DNA of 64,000 nt, taken from Bacteroidota bacterium (GTDB lineage Bacteria > Bacteroidota > Bacteroidia > AKYH767-A > OLB10). Each line of letters starts with the position of its first letter. Within the stretch, counting starts at the first letter, position 1. The notes under the pieces were generated by a model. That model saw only the letters and a list, made by a program, of their open reading frames with translations, had not been told where the DNA came from and did no database searches. The translations under genes and the position numbers were made by a program. The stretch lies in the NCBI GenBank assembly GCA_016717325.1, contig JADKFV010000004.1:186001-250000 (forward strand), in the 5' to 3' direction. Shown here in pieces: positions 29,209 through 39,109 of this stretch.

Positions 29209-30351
29209 ATGCATAGCCAGTTAGAATCATTACCTTACTTTTCGCAAGCATTGCTTTACGGTCCCGTTGCCATACTTGCATTATTAGCACTTATACAATT
29301 ATTTTATTTTCTGTTTGTGCAATTGCGGTTGGCAATGTATAAAAGCACTTTTACGGCAAGTACTAAACCACCGGTATCGGTTATCGTTTGTGCCCGCAAC
29401 GAATTTGATAATCTCGAAAAACATTTGCCCTCTTTGCTAAATCAGGATTATCCTCAATATCAGGTTGTAGTAGTTAACGATTGCTCATGGGATAACAGTG
29501 CAAAATATCTGGAGCAAATGGCGGCCACACATTCGCATTTAAAAATTGTTACTATCAAGGAGCAGGAAAAATATCGTCATGGTAAAAAATTCGCCCTTAC
29601 ACTTGGAATAAAAGCTGCTGAGCACGAAACACTTTTACTCACCGATGCCGATTGTACCCCCGCCTCTACAAATTGGATTACCGAAACCATGCAATGCTAT
29701 CAGCACGATACAAATGCTGTGTTAGGTTATGGTGCTTACGAAAAAAAATCGGGATTCCTCAATGCACTTATCCGCTTTGATACTGCAGCCAATGCAAGTT
29801 TATTTTTATCGCAAGCTATTCGGGGCAAAGCATACATGGGTGTGGGCCGCAATCTATCGTATCACAAAAAAATATTTTTCGATAACAAAGGATTTGCCAA
29901 TCATCAACATTTACTATCGGGCGATGATGATTTATTTATAAATGACATTTCATCGCAATCGAAAATTGAAGTGTGTGTAAATCCCGATGCATTTACCTAC
30001 TCGGTTCCCAAGCAAACTTTTGGTGCCTGGTTCACACAAAAGGTGAGGCACGTGAGCACATCGAAATCGTACAAGACGCGCGACCAGCGGTTTTTGGCAA
30101 CATATCATCTTACTCATATTTTATTTTGGCTTTGTGCTATTGTGTTATTGGCATTTCAATATCAATGGCAATTGGTACTGGCAATTATAGGTTTGCGATT
30201 GTTGCTACAATGGTTGGTGGTTGGAAATTGCTTTGCGCGCTTAAAAGAAAACAACATCATTTGGCTCATCCCCATTTTCGATTTTATTTTTGTATTCATC
30301 TACCCTTTTGTTTCTTTACGTTCACGTTTTTATAAAAACAAAACCTGGTAA
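29209..30351 (+). CDS. Membrane glycosyltransferase, family 2
   Basis: A GT-A fold family 2 enzyme that transfers a sugar from a nucleotide sugar at the inner membrane. One N-terminal membrane helix (residues ~15-38) is followed by the catalytic domain with SVIVCARNE, VVVNDCSWD, the metal-binding LLTDADC, a GDDDLFI motif as the probable base and QKVRHVSTSKSY, a variant of QxxRW. Two or three helices close the C-terminus. It begins 200 bases from divergent tgt, and the META-domain lipoprotein gene starts one base after its stop, so the two are cotranscribed. Acceptor unknown. Confidence 0.88.
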   Translation: MHSQLESLPYFSQALLYGPVAILALLALIQLFYFLFVQLRLAMYKSTFTASTKPPVSVIVCARNEFDNLEKHLPSLLNQDYPQYQVVVVNDCSWDNSAKYLEQMAATHSHLKIVTIKEQEKYRHGKKFALTLGIKAAEHETLLLTDADCTPASTNWITETMQCYQHDTNAVLGYGAYEKKSGFLNALIRFDTAANASLFLSQAIRGKAYMGVGRNLSYHKKIFFDNKGFANHQHLLSGDDDLFINDISSQSKIEVCVNPDAFTYSVPKQTFGAWFTQKVRHVSTSKSYKTRDQRFLATYHLTHILFWLCAIVLLAFQYQWQLVLAIIGLRLLLQWLVVGNCFARLKENNIIWLIPIFDFIFVFIYPFVSLRSRFYKNKTW

Positions 30352-30352
30352 A

Positions 30353-30791
30353 ATGATAACTAAGACTATATACGTTGTTTGCGCAATGTTGCTTTTTGTG
30401 GCATGTGGCAGCAGTAAAAAAAACAAAGGAAGTGCATATACAACTCGAAAATATAACATGGAACATTACTCAGGTTGATGAAATAAAAGTGAGCGATCTG
30501 AAACCAAACAAAGTACCATCGTTTACGCTTAATTCCGATTCACATCGTATTTCGGGCAATTCGGGGTGCAATCAGTTTGGCGGTGGATATACTTTCGAAA
30601 ACAATGTATTAACCACATCCAAAATGTTTAGTACCGAAATGGCTTGCATCGGGCTGATGGAACTGGAGCAAAAAATAAATACTGCTTTCAACCAACCTCT
30701 TACACTAAAAACCGAAGGCTCACAAACCATGCTTACCTCTGCCGATGGAAAAACAGTGATGAAAATTTCTGCGCAAGTTGCCGGTAATTGA
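30353..30791 (+). CDS. META-domain lipoprotein, frameshifted
   Basis: A lipoprotein signal peptide with lipobox (MLLFVACGSS) precedes a META/HslJ-type domain: LENITWNITQVDEIKV, then SGCNQFGGGYTFENN and the hallmark STEMACIGLMELEQKI. Such domains occur in heat-shock or novobiocin-related envelope proteins; the role here is unknown. The frame breaks in a run of eight A (30416-30423); with seven the protein reads GSSKKTKEVHIQLENITW without a break. The gene starts one base after the glycosyltransferase stop. Confidence 0.85.
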
Positions 30792-31026
30792 TTTTAAGTT
30801 GCTTTATTTTTTTTGCTTGAAATTTCGTTTTGTTCCAAATATATAACCTCAGCCCGAAAATTCTGGTGTATTTTGTTGCTTGTGCTTATTATGTGAATCT
30901 ATTTAGTCGATAGTATCAAACTACCATTAAACCATAAATAATAAAGGAGAATCGTACATTTTAGTTTTGTTATAAAAATATTTTTCCGTTTTTCACAATT
31001 CCATTTTCCAATTTAAAAGTAAAAAT

Positions 31027-32357
31027 ATGAGTATAAATATCGATAGTAAGTCGAAGCCGAATTTATCATTTTGGCAAATATTCAATATGAGTTTTGGTTT
31101 CCTGGGCATACAGTTTGGGTGGGGCTTGCAAATGAATAATATGAGCGCCATATACGAGTACCTTGGCGCCAAACCCGATGAAATTCCTTTGCTGTGGCTT
31201 GCTGCACCCATGACAGGATTAATTATACAACCCATAATTGGATATATGAGCGACCGCACATGGCATCCGGTTTTAGGAAGACGCAGGCCTTATTTTTTGG
31301 TGGGTGCCATACTTAGTTCGCTTATGTTATTTATTCTTCCGCAATCATCGGCAGTGTGGATGGCAGCCGGGTCGCTATGGATTTTAGATTCGTGTATCAA
31401 TATAAGCATGGAGCCTTTTCGCGCTTTTGTGTCCGATAAGTTAAACGAAACACAACGTGCACGGGGCTTTGCCATGCAGAGCATGTTTATTGGTTTGGGT
31501 TCTTTTATTGCCGGTTACTTACCTTCTATACTTGCCGATACATTTGCCATATCGCGCGAAAAATCTGCCGGGGGAATTCCTATTAATATACAAATGTCGT
31601 TTTACATTGGCGGTGCAGTTTTTTTGGCTGCCGTATTATACACAGTACTTACATCGAAGGAATATCCTCCTGCCGATTTGAATTATAAAAATAAAGTGCG
31701 CGAGAGTAATAAAGGCCTTGGTGGTGGTGCACGCGAAATAATCAGCAGCATAAAAGAAATGCCTACACAAATGAAACGCATTGCGCTTGTACAATTTTTT
31801 ACCTGGCCTGCATTGTTCCTTATGTGGTTTTATTACTCGCCTGCTGTTGCTACCAATGTGTTTGGCGCTACCGACACCAACGATGTTTTATACACACAAG
31901 GCATTGAATTTGCCGGCAAAACATATTCGATAGAAAACCTTGTAACGTTTTTATTCTCGTTTATCCTTCCCTTTCTGGCCGGACGATTCAGCATAAAATA
32001 ACACACATGTTATGCCTCACAATTGGTGCTATTGGAATGTTTAGTGTAGGCTTGATAAAAGACCACAACATGCTTTACTTATCCATGGGATGCATTGGAA
32101 TTGCCTGGGCTTCAATTTTAAGTATGCCTTATGCGTTGCTAAGCGGAGTAATACCGGCCGAGAAAACAGGAATATATATGGGCATATTCAATTTCTTTAT
32201 AGTGTTGCCCGAAATAATTGCATCGTTATTTTTCGGATATTTTATGGAGCATATTTTACATAACAATAAAATTGCGGCACTTGGTGTTGCCGGATGTTTA
32301 CTGTTGCTGGCAGCATTGCTTTGCCTCCGCATTCGCGAAAATGCCAAGCCTGCTTAA
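31027..32357 (+). CDS. MFS transporter, sugar (SLC45/GPH-like) type, frameshifted
   Basis: An inner-membrane transporter of 12 helices. The N-terminus (FWQIFNMSFGFLGIQFGWGL), the loop GYMSDRTWHPVLGRRRPYFL and EPFRAFVSDKLNETQRARGFA are characteristic of the SLC45-like disaccharide transporter group in Bacteroidota. The frame breaks at four A (31995-31998); a fifth A gives the continuous RFSIKITHMLCLTIGAIG. No polysaccharide-utilisation gene is adjacent, so the sugar is not predictable. Confidence 0.87.
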
Positions 32358-32370
32358 AAAATAATTACCG

Positions 32371-33333
32371 TTAATTACTTTTGAAATGTGCAATTACCAA
32401 CTGCGCAATTTCGTCACCAATGCGCTCTTGTGCTTCTTTGGTTGATGCACCTATATGCGGAGTAAGCGAAATATTTGGGTGATGCAGTAGTTCGCTCTTT
32501 GGCGCAGGTTCGTTTTCGAAAACGTCTAATGCAGCATGTGTAATATGTTTTGCATCGAGGGCTTTTAATAATTCCATTTCATCTATCACACCACCACGGG
32601 CAGTATTTACAATGCACACTCCGGGTTTCATCTTTGCAATTTCGGCAGCACCTATTACATTACCTCCAGGCACATGCACCGATATAAAATCGCTTTGCAT
32701 CAATAACTCATCGAGCGAAATAGTTTTTATCGTGATTACCGGCTTTGGATTAATTCCATCTATATCCAGTTCTAAATTCACATCAGGTACAAAGGCATCG
32801 TGTGCTATAACTTTCATTCCACAGCCCAAAGCAATTTTTGCTACGTCCTGCCCTATGCGACCAATGCCAATAATACCAATTGTTTTGCCTTTGAGTTCCT
32901 TACCACCGGAATACTTTTTTTTCAGCTTGCCAAATTCTTTATCGCCACTCACAGGCATATCGCGGTTGCTTTGATATACAAAACGCACCATGCCAAACAA
33001 ATGTGCAAATACAAGTTCGGCCACCGAGTGCGATGACGATGCCGGAGTATTGTAAACAGTAAGGCCTTTGCTGCGTGCATATTCCACGTCAATATTATCC
33101 ATGCCCACACCACCACGAACTATTACTTTCAGGTTGGGGCATGCATCAATCAACTCTTTGCGTACCGTGCTTGCCGACCGCACCGAAATAACTTCGTAAT
33201 TATTATCGTTGATGGCCTGCGCCAAATTTGCCTGTGGCACATTTTGCATTTCTATTTCAAAACCATTTTGCTCCAGTGTAACTTTACACTGCGCATCCAT
33301 ACCATCGTTGGCAAGTATTTTTATCTTATTCAT
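32371..33333 (-). CDS. D-2-hydroxyacid dehydrogenase, probable D-3-phosphoglycerate dehydrogenase
   Basis: A NAD-dependent dehydrogenase of the D-isomer 2-hydroxyacid family. The nucleotide-binding GIIGIGRIGQDVAK, active-site Arg in NTARGGVIDE, the Glu in ALDVFENEP and the His in TPHIGAST are all visible; VIVRGGVGMDNID is the N-terminal family signature. At 320 residues it has no ACT regulatory domain. Short SerA enzymes of this kind carry out the first step of serine synthesis in Bacteroidota, but no serC gene is adjacent. The start at 33333 (MNKIKI) is preferred to an upstream ATG. Confidence 0.85.
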   Translation of the reverse strand: MNKIKILANDGMDAQCKVTLEQNGFEIEMQNVPQANLAQAINDNNYEVISVRSASTVRKELIDACPNLKVIVRGGVGMDNIDVEYARSKGLTVYNTPASSSHSVAELVFAHLFGMVRFVYQSNRDMPVSGDKEFGKLKKKYSGGKELKGKTIGIIGIGRIGQDVAKIALGCGMKVIAHDAFVPDVNLELDIDGINPKPVITIKTISLDELLMQSDFISVHVPGGNVIGAAEIAKMKPGVCIVNTARGGVIDEMELLKALDAKHITHAALDVFENEPAPKSELLHHPNISLTPHIGASTKEAQERIGDEIAQLVIAHFKSN

Positions 33334-33589
33334 TTGTTGTGTTATCAATTTTCGAGAACCGGAAAAATATTCTTCAGCATACTTTCCGAAAAAAAACGGA
33401 AACGAAGAACGTCAAAAAATTGGAATATTCGAGAAGAAAAAAGTTGGTGGTTTTAGCAATTCTATGTGCAAATATTTTGCGCGGTTTGTTTATTATTTAT
33501 CGCTTTGGTTTCTAAAAGGAATTATCATCAAAAAAAACCATCCTTACTTTTTACAATAGTTCGATTTTTTTTCAATTCTCTGACTTCCA

Positions 33590-33871
33590 TTACTCTCCTA
33601 TTTGGTAAGCAAACTCGGGCGATATGTCATAGTTCCAAATACTTTGGGTGGCTTTATATTCTGTTGTAATAGTGTCTTTCCAATATATTTCACCTACTGC
33701 GCCTACCTGTGCAGTTTCGAAATAATTTTCATCATATAATTTTTCGATACCATTCAAATGTTTGTGATTCTCAATTAGTGGTTTTATGTCGAGGCTTTTA
33801 GTTTCACCTGTATTGAATTTACAAACAATTCGAAAATTTTTTGTACTAATTATTTCTGTAACTCTAATCAT
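33590..33871 (-). CDS. DUF2442 domain protein
   Basis: A 93-residue protein of the DUF2442 family (KFNTGETKSLDIKPLIE and YFETAQVGAVGEIYW are typical). Its start codon overlaps the stop of the DUF4160 gene by one base. DUF4160 and DUF2442 genes are very often paired in bacteria and have been suspected to be toxin-antitoxin-like; no function is shown from this sequence. Confidence 0.82.
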   Translation of the reverse strand: MIRVTEIISTKNFRIVCKFNTGETKSLDIKPLIENHKHLNGIEKLYDENYFETAQVGAVGEIYWKDTITTEYKATQSIWNYDISPEFAYQIGE

Positions 33872-34080
33872 TATTGAAAGGGTTTTATTTTATGAAAGTT
33901 TTTGCTTTGCCACATTTCAAGCAATTCATTTTTATGTATTTCGGCCCAAGCTTGTACCAATTTTAATTTACTTATTGGTAAATCACCGTTCAATAAGCTA
34001 CCACTTTCTATATGAATATTGGCTTCAAGCTCAGCATACGCTACTTTAAAATGTGGCGGATTATGTTCGTTAAAAAACAT
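33871..34080 (-). CDS. DUF4160 domain protein, short at the N-terminus
   Basis: NEHNPPHFKVAYAELEANIH and KLVQAWAEIHKNELLEMW are the core of DUF4160. Family members usually begin about 12-15 residues earlier with a short beta strand before the NEHNPPH motif; here the ATG lies just two codons before it, and an earlier in-frame start was not found. It may be truncated. Translationally coupled to the DUF2442 gene. Confidence 0.78.
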   Translation of the reverse strand: MFFNEHNPPHFKVAYAELEANIHIESGSLLNGDLPISKLKLVQAWAEIHKNELLEMWQSKNFHKIKPFQ

Positions 34081-34124
34081 ATAAACTATAATTATTTAAA
34101 CATACATTTTCATATGTCAGCTAT

Positions 34125-34631
34125 TCGGCAAATTTAATTTTTTTAACTAATGTAATATTGAACCCTATGGGAAAAGTTTAATAAATTAAAGATCCACTAA
34201 ATCACTAAAGCACCAAATCCCACAAAACATGAAAAATGATTTATATACGACTTAGTGAAATTTTGTGCCTTCGTGCTTTTGTGGCAAAATTATTTTTCGA
34301 AGGGGACTCAATATTCAATTCATAAATAAAGGGCTATTCTAATCAGATTGATAAATTAAACTATAATTCCGTAACCTTTCATTCTCTTATCTCTGCTAAT
34401 CGGCAAATTTAATTTTTTCTAATTAATGCAATATTGAACCCTATGGGAAAAGTTTAATAAATTAAAGAGCCACTAAATCACTAAAGCACCAAATCCCACA
34501 AAACATGAAAAATGATTTGCAAACGACTTAGTGAAATTTTGTGCCTTCGTGCTTTTGTGGCAAAATAATTTTTCGAAGGGGACTCAAAACCCAATTCATA
34601 AATAAAGGGCTATTCTAATCAGATTGATAAA
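34125..34631. repeat. Direct duplication of a 231-base non-coding segment
   Basis: 34125-34355 and 34401-34631 are about 95% identical. Each copy contains CCACTAAATCACTAAAGCAC, GTGCCTTCGTGCTTTTGTGG and GGGCTATTCTAATCAGATTG. Neither strand holds a long reading frame. A short degenerate frame follows the second copy (about 34632-34730) and may be a gene remnant; I could not place it. The whole gap before gldF is otherwise empty. Confidence 0.85.
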
Positions 34632-34893
34632 GACTATCGAAAGAATCTTAATCCTGATTTGATTTGGGATAAAATGAAACTATTGGCTCATAAAATACAG
34701 CTTTATTTATGTTACTTGATTTATTGAGAAAAAAAGCAGTTTGATTTCTAAGTTTAGTTTCCTTGTTTTTCAAATATTTTTCAAACTAAAAAATCATAAC
34801 TCCCTTTTATTTTACACACTTCATACAGTTAAAAAAATTGCACTCTCAATGCCACAATAAATTTACTATTTTCGCCACCATTCCAAATCGGGT

Positions 34894-35628
34894 ATGTACG
34901 CACTCATAAAAAAAGAAATAAACGGCTTCTTCAATTCGTTAATCGGCTATATAGTCATTATCATTTTTCTGCTTACTATAAGTTTGTTCTTATGGATTTT
35001 TCCCGATTCGGATTTTAATATCATCAATGCCGGTTACGCCTCGCTCGATTCACTTTTTATAATTGTGCCCTGGGTATATTTATTTTTGATTCCGGCCATC
35101 ACCATGCGCACAATTGCCGAAGAGAAAAAATCGGGAACACTCGAATTGCTTCTTACCAAACCCATGACAGAAATGAAAATAGTAACAGCAAAATTTATTG
35201 CCTGTTCACTCATTGTGTTGTTGTCGCTATTGCCTACCCTCATTTATTATTTTACTGTAATATATTTGGGAAGTGCTACCGGCAGCATCGACCATGGTGC
35301 CACATGGGGAAGTTACATCGGCCTGCTATTGTTGGGCTGTGTGTTTGTTTCTATAGGCATTTTCGCTTCGGCCATTACCGACAATCAAGTGGTGGCATTT
35401 ATCATTGGATTATTTTTATGCCTCTTCTGTTTTATAGGTTTCGAAAAAATTAGCTTGATAGGATTACCTGCATTGGTCGCTTCGGTTACAAATTATATTG
35501 GTATCAATGCACATTATATTTCGCTTAGCCGTGGGGTGATTGATACGCGTGATATTGTTTATTTTATCAGTGCCATTTTTCTTTTTTTGATGATGAGTAA
35601 AACGGTAGTGGAAAGCAGAAAGTGGTGA
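34894..35628 (+). CDS. gldF: Gliding motility ABC transporter permease GldF
   Basis: An ABC-2-type permease that with GldA and GldG forms a transporter linked to gliding motility. Six membrane helices are predicted; the family-typical segments IPAITMRTIAEEKKSGTLEL and LLTKPMTEMKIVTAKF follow the second helix, and the C-terminal region (GINAHYISLSRGVIDTRDIV) is characteristic of GldF. Length (244) is normal. gldG follows, but with 515 bases of repeats between them, which is unusual. Confidence 0.92.
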   Translation: MYALIKKEINGFFNSLIGYIVIIIFLLTISLFLWIFPDSDFNIINAGYASLDSLFIIVPWVYLFLIPAITMRTIAEEKKSGTLELLLTKPMTEMKIVTAKFIACSLIVLLSLLPTLIYYFTVIYLGSATGSIDHGATWGSYIGLLLLGCVFVSIGIFASAITDNQVVAFIIGLFLCLFCFIGFEKISLIGLPALVASVTNYIGINAHYISLSRGVIDTRDIVYFISAIFLFLMMSKTVVESRKW

Positions 35629-35642
35629 GGGGAGGGGGAAGT

Positions 35643-35717
35643 TCTTAGTTTTTAGTTTTTAGTTTTTAGTTTAATGCTCAAAGTTTTTAGTTTAAGATTT
35701 GAAGTTTTTAGTTTAGT
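35643..35717. repeat. Word-repeat minisatellite, TTTTTAGTTTT type
   Basis: Imperfect copies of AGTTTTTAGTTTTTAG run from the gldF stop. This is the reverse complement of the family at 6554-6617. Confidence 0.75.
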
Positions 35718-35830
35718 ATTTTTATTTTGGAGAGAGAAATCAAAAATTGGAATATAAAAATTAAATTATGTAAGGGATAAATTTCTAAAATGTTATGTTT
35801 GATAATCAATCAATAATCATCGAACACTAA

Positions 35831-35990
35831 AAGGGTTCAACTTGAATAACTAAAGGTGAAACCGGTGGAGTTGGAACCAGCGGATAAAGCAAAAACAAGC
35901 AAAACCCTGAAAGGGTTCAACTTGAATAACCACAGGTGAAACCTGTGGCTAAAGCAAAACAGAAACGATAAGAACCCTGAAAGGGTTCAA
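35831..35990. repeat. Three copies of an AACCCTGAAAGGGTT hairpin element
   Basis: Copies at about 35831, 35903 and 35973 each contain AACCCTGAAAGGGTTCAA (the first degenerate); two carry a second palindrome, CCACAGGTGAAACCTGTGG (35931-35949) or a variant. They fill the gldF-gldG gap. Confidence 0.8.
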
Positions 35991-36143
35991 TGTTGTATTT
36001 AAGGTTCTCAATAACACGAGGTAGTAATTAGCTACTAGACAAGGCAGAAATTGATTCTGTCTCTAGTATAAAAAATAGAAAAGCAAAAGATAGAATCAAA
36101 AATTAGAGATAAGAAATTTTTATAAAAAAAGACATTTAAAATA

Positions 36144-37837
36144 ATGAATCAACAATCGATAAAGAAACAACAACTGTTTTCATTTTTGCTGGTAACGGCA
36201 ATAGTGATGGTTGCTAATATTTTATCGTCATATGTTTTTACCCGCATCGACCTTACCGAAGACAAGCGTTTTACACTATCGTCAAATACAAAAGAACTGA
36301 TGAAGCAGCTTGACGATGTGGTGTTTTTCAAAATTTATCTCGAGGGCGATCTTCCTCCCGATTTTAAAAAGATTGCGCAACGAAGTGGAAGATAAACTTG
36401 CCGAAATGCGCATTTATTCAAACGGAAATTTAGGTTACGAATTTATAGATGCCGCAGCAATAGAAAACGAACAACAGCGAGAAGCTTTGTACAAGCAGTT
36501 GTACCAAAAAGGACTTATGCCCACCACTTTGCAGCTAAAGGAAAATGATGCATCAACACAAAAAATAATTTTTCCCGGTGCAATTATTAATTCAAATAAC
36601 CTGGAACAAGCCATCACTTTTTTGCAGGAACAAATGGGTGTTGGTGATGCACAAATGCTCAACAATTCTATTCGCAATTTAGAATATCAAATTACAAGCA
36701 CCGTAAAAAAGATTACACAAAAAGCACCGTATCAATTATGTTTTCCTCGAAGGGCAAGGCGAGTTACCCAACGAGCGTGTGGGCGATATAAATAAAACGC
36801 TGAGCGAAAGTTATGTTGTACAACGCAAGACCATCAATGGTTTGCTGGGTGCACTGGATAATTATCGTGTAGTGATTATTGTTAAACCCGACACAGCTTT
36901 TACCGAGAAAGATAAATTTGTGCTCGACCAATACATCATGAAAGGCGGACGCGTGTTGTGGTTGATTGATCAGGCACATGCCAGTATGGATAGCCTTGCA
37001 ACAAGTGACGAAGCAATCGCCACATCGGTCGATCTTAATTTGAATGATATGCCCTTTCGATATGGGGCGCGTGTAAACTTTAATTTGTTGTGCGATTTGC
37101 AAGGCGTGCCTATTCCAATTATTACCGGCAATGTTGGCAATCAACCAAAGTTTACCATGGTGCCGTGGATGTATTTTCCCATGATTTTTCCCGGAGCAAA
37201 TCACGCCATTGTAAATAATTTAAATGCCCTCAAAACAGAATTTATAAGTACCATAGATACCATTGCAGTACAAGGCGTAAAGAAAACTTTTCTGCTTTAT
37301 TCATCACCTTATAGTCGCGAGTTGAATTTACCTTCACGATTTACGCTCGAAGCAGCACGTAAAAAACCTAACATGACTTTGTACGATAATGGCCGTAAAG
37401 CTGTAGCTGTATTGCTCGAAGGAAATTTTACCAGCACCTACAAAAACCGCATTCCGCCTGCCATTGCCAACGACAGTGCTATTGCATTTAAAGAAACAAG
37501 CAAGCCTACAAAAATGATAGTGATGAGCGATGGTGATATTATAAGCAACAATGTAAATAAAAGTAACGGACAAATTTATCCGTGCGGATACGATAGATAC
37601 AACAACCGTATGTTTGGCAATAAAAGTTTAATGCTCAACATGATCGATTTTCTTGCCGATGATTCGAACCTGATAGAACTGCGTAACAAAGAAGTGAAAC
37701 TGCGTCTGCTCGATAAAAATTTAATTGCCGAAAACGAAATGCCCATAAAACTTATAAATGTAGGTGTACCCATTTTGTTGTTACTCATTTTTGGTATTGC
37801 AAAATTTGCTATTCGCAAACGCAGGTATGCATCATAA
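36144..37837 (+). CDS. gldG: Gliding motility-associated ABC transporter substrate-binding protein GldG, two frameshifts
   Basis: A membrane-anchored protein with an N-terminal helix (FSFLLVTAIVMVANILSSYV), the signature RIDLTEDKRFTLSSNTKELM, an extracellular GldG/ABC_transp_aux-type domain (YIMKGGRVLWLIDQ; YGARVNFNLLCDLQ) and a C-terminal anchor (VPILLLLIFGIAKF). Three frames join: at five A (36366-36370), where one less gives DFKRLRNEVEDK, and at five A (36719-36723), where one less gives QKHRINYVFLEGQGELPNER. It should work with GldA and GldF. Confidence 0.9.
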
Positions 37838-37877
37838 ATAGACAACAACTTTATTACTTATTGAAAATAAAAACCAA

Positions 37878-38891
37878 ATGAAAAAAAACATTCTCTTACT
37901 CATCATTCTTCTTGTTGCCGGTGGCATAACCTGGTGGGTTGTAAAAAATAATTCGGGAAGTACCATTGTTGGCGAACTGTCGGACTTTGCTGTGGAGGAT
38001 ACTTCTTCTATTACAAAAATATTTATGGCCGATAAGCAAGGCCACAGTGTAATACTGAAAAAAATAGATGCCAATAACTGGACTGTGAACGATGTGTATA
38101 ATGCACGGCCCGATGCTATTGCACTGTTGTTGCAAACCATTACACAAGTGGAAGTACGGAGCCCTGTTGGTAAAAATGCTTTTAACAATGTACTCAAACG
38201 TATCGCTGCAAAAGGTGTGAAAGTAGAAATTTACCAAAACGATAAACTTGTAAAAACTTATTATGTTGGTGGGCCATCGCAAGATCAGTTGGGCACTTTT
38301 ATGTATATAGAAAATTCGAGTTTACCTTTTGTTACACACATACCCGGCTTTAACGGTTACCTTACGCCACGTTACTTTACCGATATTTTCGACTGGCGTG
38401 ATAAACGTATTTTTACAGGTGACACAAAAAATATTTCCCGCGTTATTGTGCAGAGTAAAGAAAACTTAGAATCTAATTATCAGATAGATAAAATTAATGA
38501 CGCCAACTATTCGGTTGTGGATTTAAATACAAAACAAACTTTCACTCCATCGATGGACAGGTTGAGTCAATACCTCGATTTGTTTCCAAAAGTGGCTTTT
38601 GAGGGTGTAGCATTTGAGCTTACAAAATCTACTATCGATTCTACAATGGAAGTAGGATGGTTTCGTAAACTTTCTGTAACAAACAATGCCAATAAAACCA
38701 TTAATGTGGAAATGTTTAAGATGGCTTTCAACGAACGTTCGAATCAAGTGCTGCAAGAAGGTCAACCCATACCGATTCATGATCGCGATCGTTTTTTTGC
38801 ACGCATCGATAACGATACTTGCTTTGTGTTGGCGCAATATATTTTGTTCGATCGCATTTTCCGCAAAGCAGCGGAGTTTCAAAAACAGTAA
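37878..38891 (+). CDS. DUF4340 domain protein
   Basis: An N-terminal membrane anchor (ILLLIILLVAGGITWWVV) precedes a DUF4340 domain with the usual WTVNDVYNARPDAIALLLQT motif, found in many periplasmic proteins next to GldG-like ABC transporters. It lies 40 bases after gldG and is probably cotranscribed; it may act with the GldAFG transporter. No catalytic residues are apparent. Confidence 0.82.
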   Translation: MKKNILLLIILLVAGGITWWVVKNNSGSTIVGELSDFAVEDTSSITKIFMADKQGHSVILKKIDANNWTVNDVYNARPDAIALLLQTITQVEVRSPVGKNAFNNVLKRIAAKGVKVEIYQNDKLVKTYYVGGPSQDQLGTFMYIENSSLPFVTHIPGFNGYLTPRYFTDIFDWRDKRIFTGDTKNISRVIVQSKENLESNYQIDKINDANYSVVDLNTKQTFTPSMDRLSQYLDLFPKVAFEGVAFELTKSTIDSTMEVGWFRKLSVTNNANKTINVEMFKMAFNERSNQVLQEGQPIPIHDRDRFFARIDNDTCFVLAQYILFDRIFRKAAEFQKQ

Positions 38892-39082
38892 TTGTTTATT
38901 TTTTTTCTTCGTGATCCTTTGTGGTATAATTTCTTTGAAGTGATGAAGTTGATACACGAAGTTGCACAAAGGAGGAATGAAGTTGCACAAAGCAAGAAGT
39001 GAACAAGCAACTTTGTGGAAGTATATATTTTTGTTGGGCAGAGTTGTGACAAATTGCTGACACTTGCGCAAAATAAAAATGC

Positions 39083-39090
39083 TATATTTG
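39083..39090 (+). promoter_or_regulatory. Promoter -7 box for the GWxTD gene
   Basis: TATATTTG matches TAnnTTTG 19 bases before the ATG, with a TTG about 16 bases further upstream as a possible -33 element. Confidence 0.5.
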
Positions 39091-39109
39091 GACATCAATA
39101 AACCTCAAG

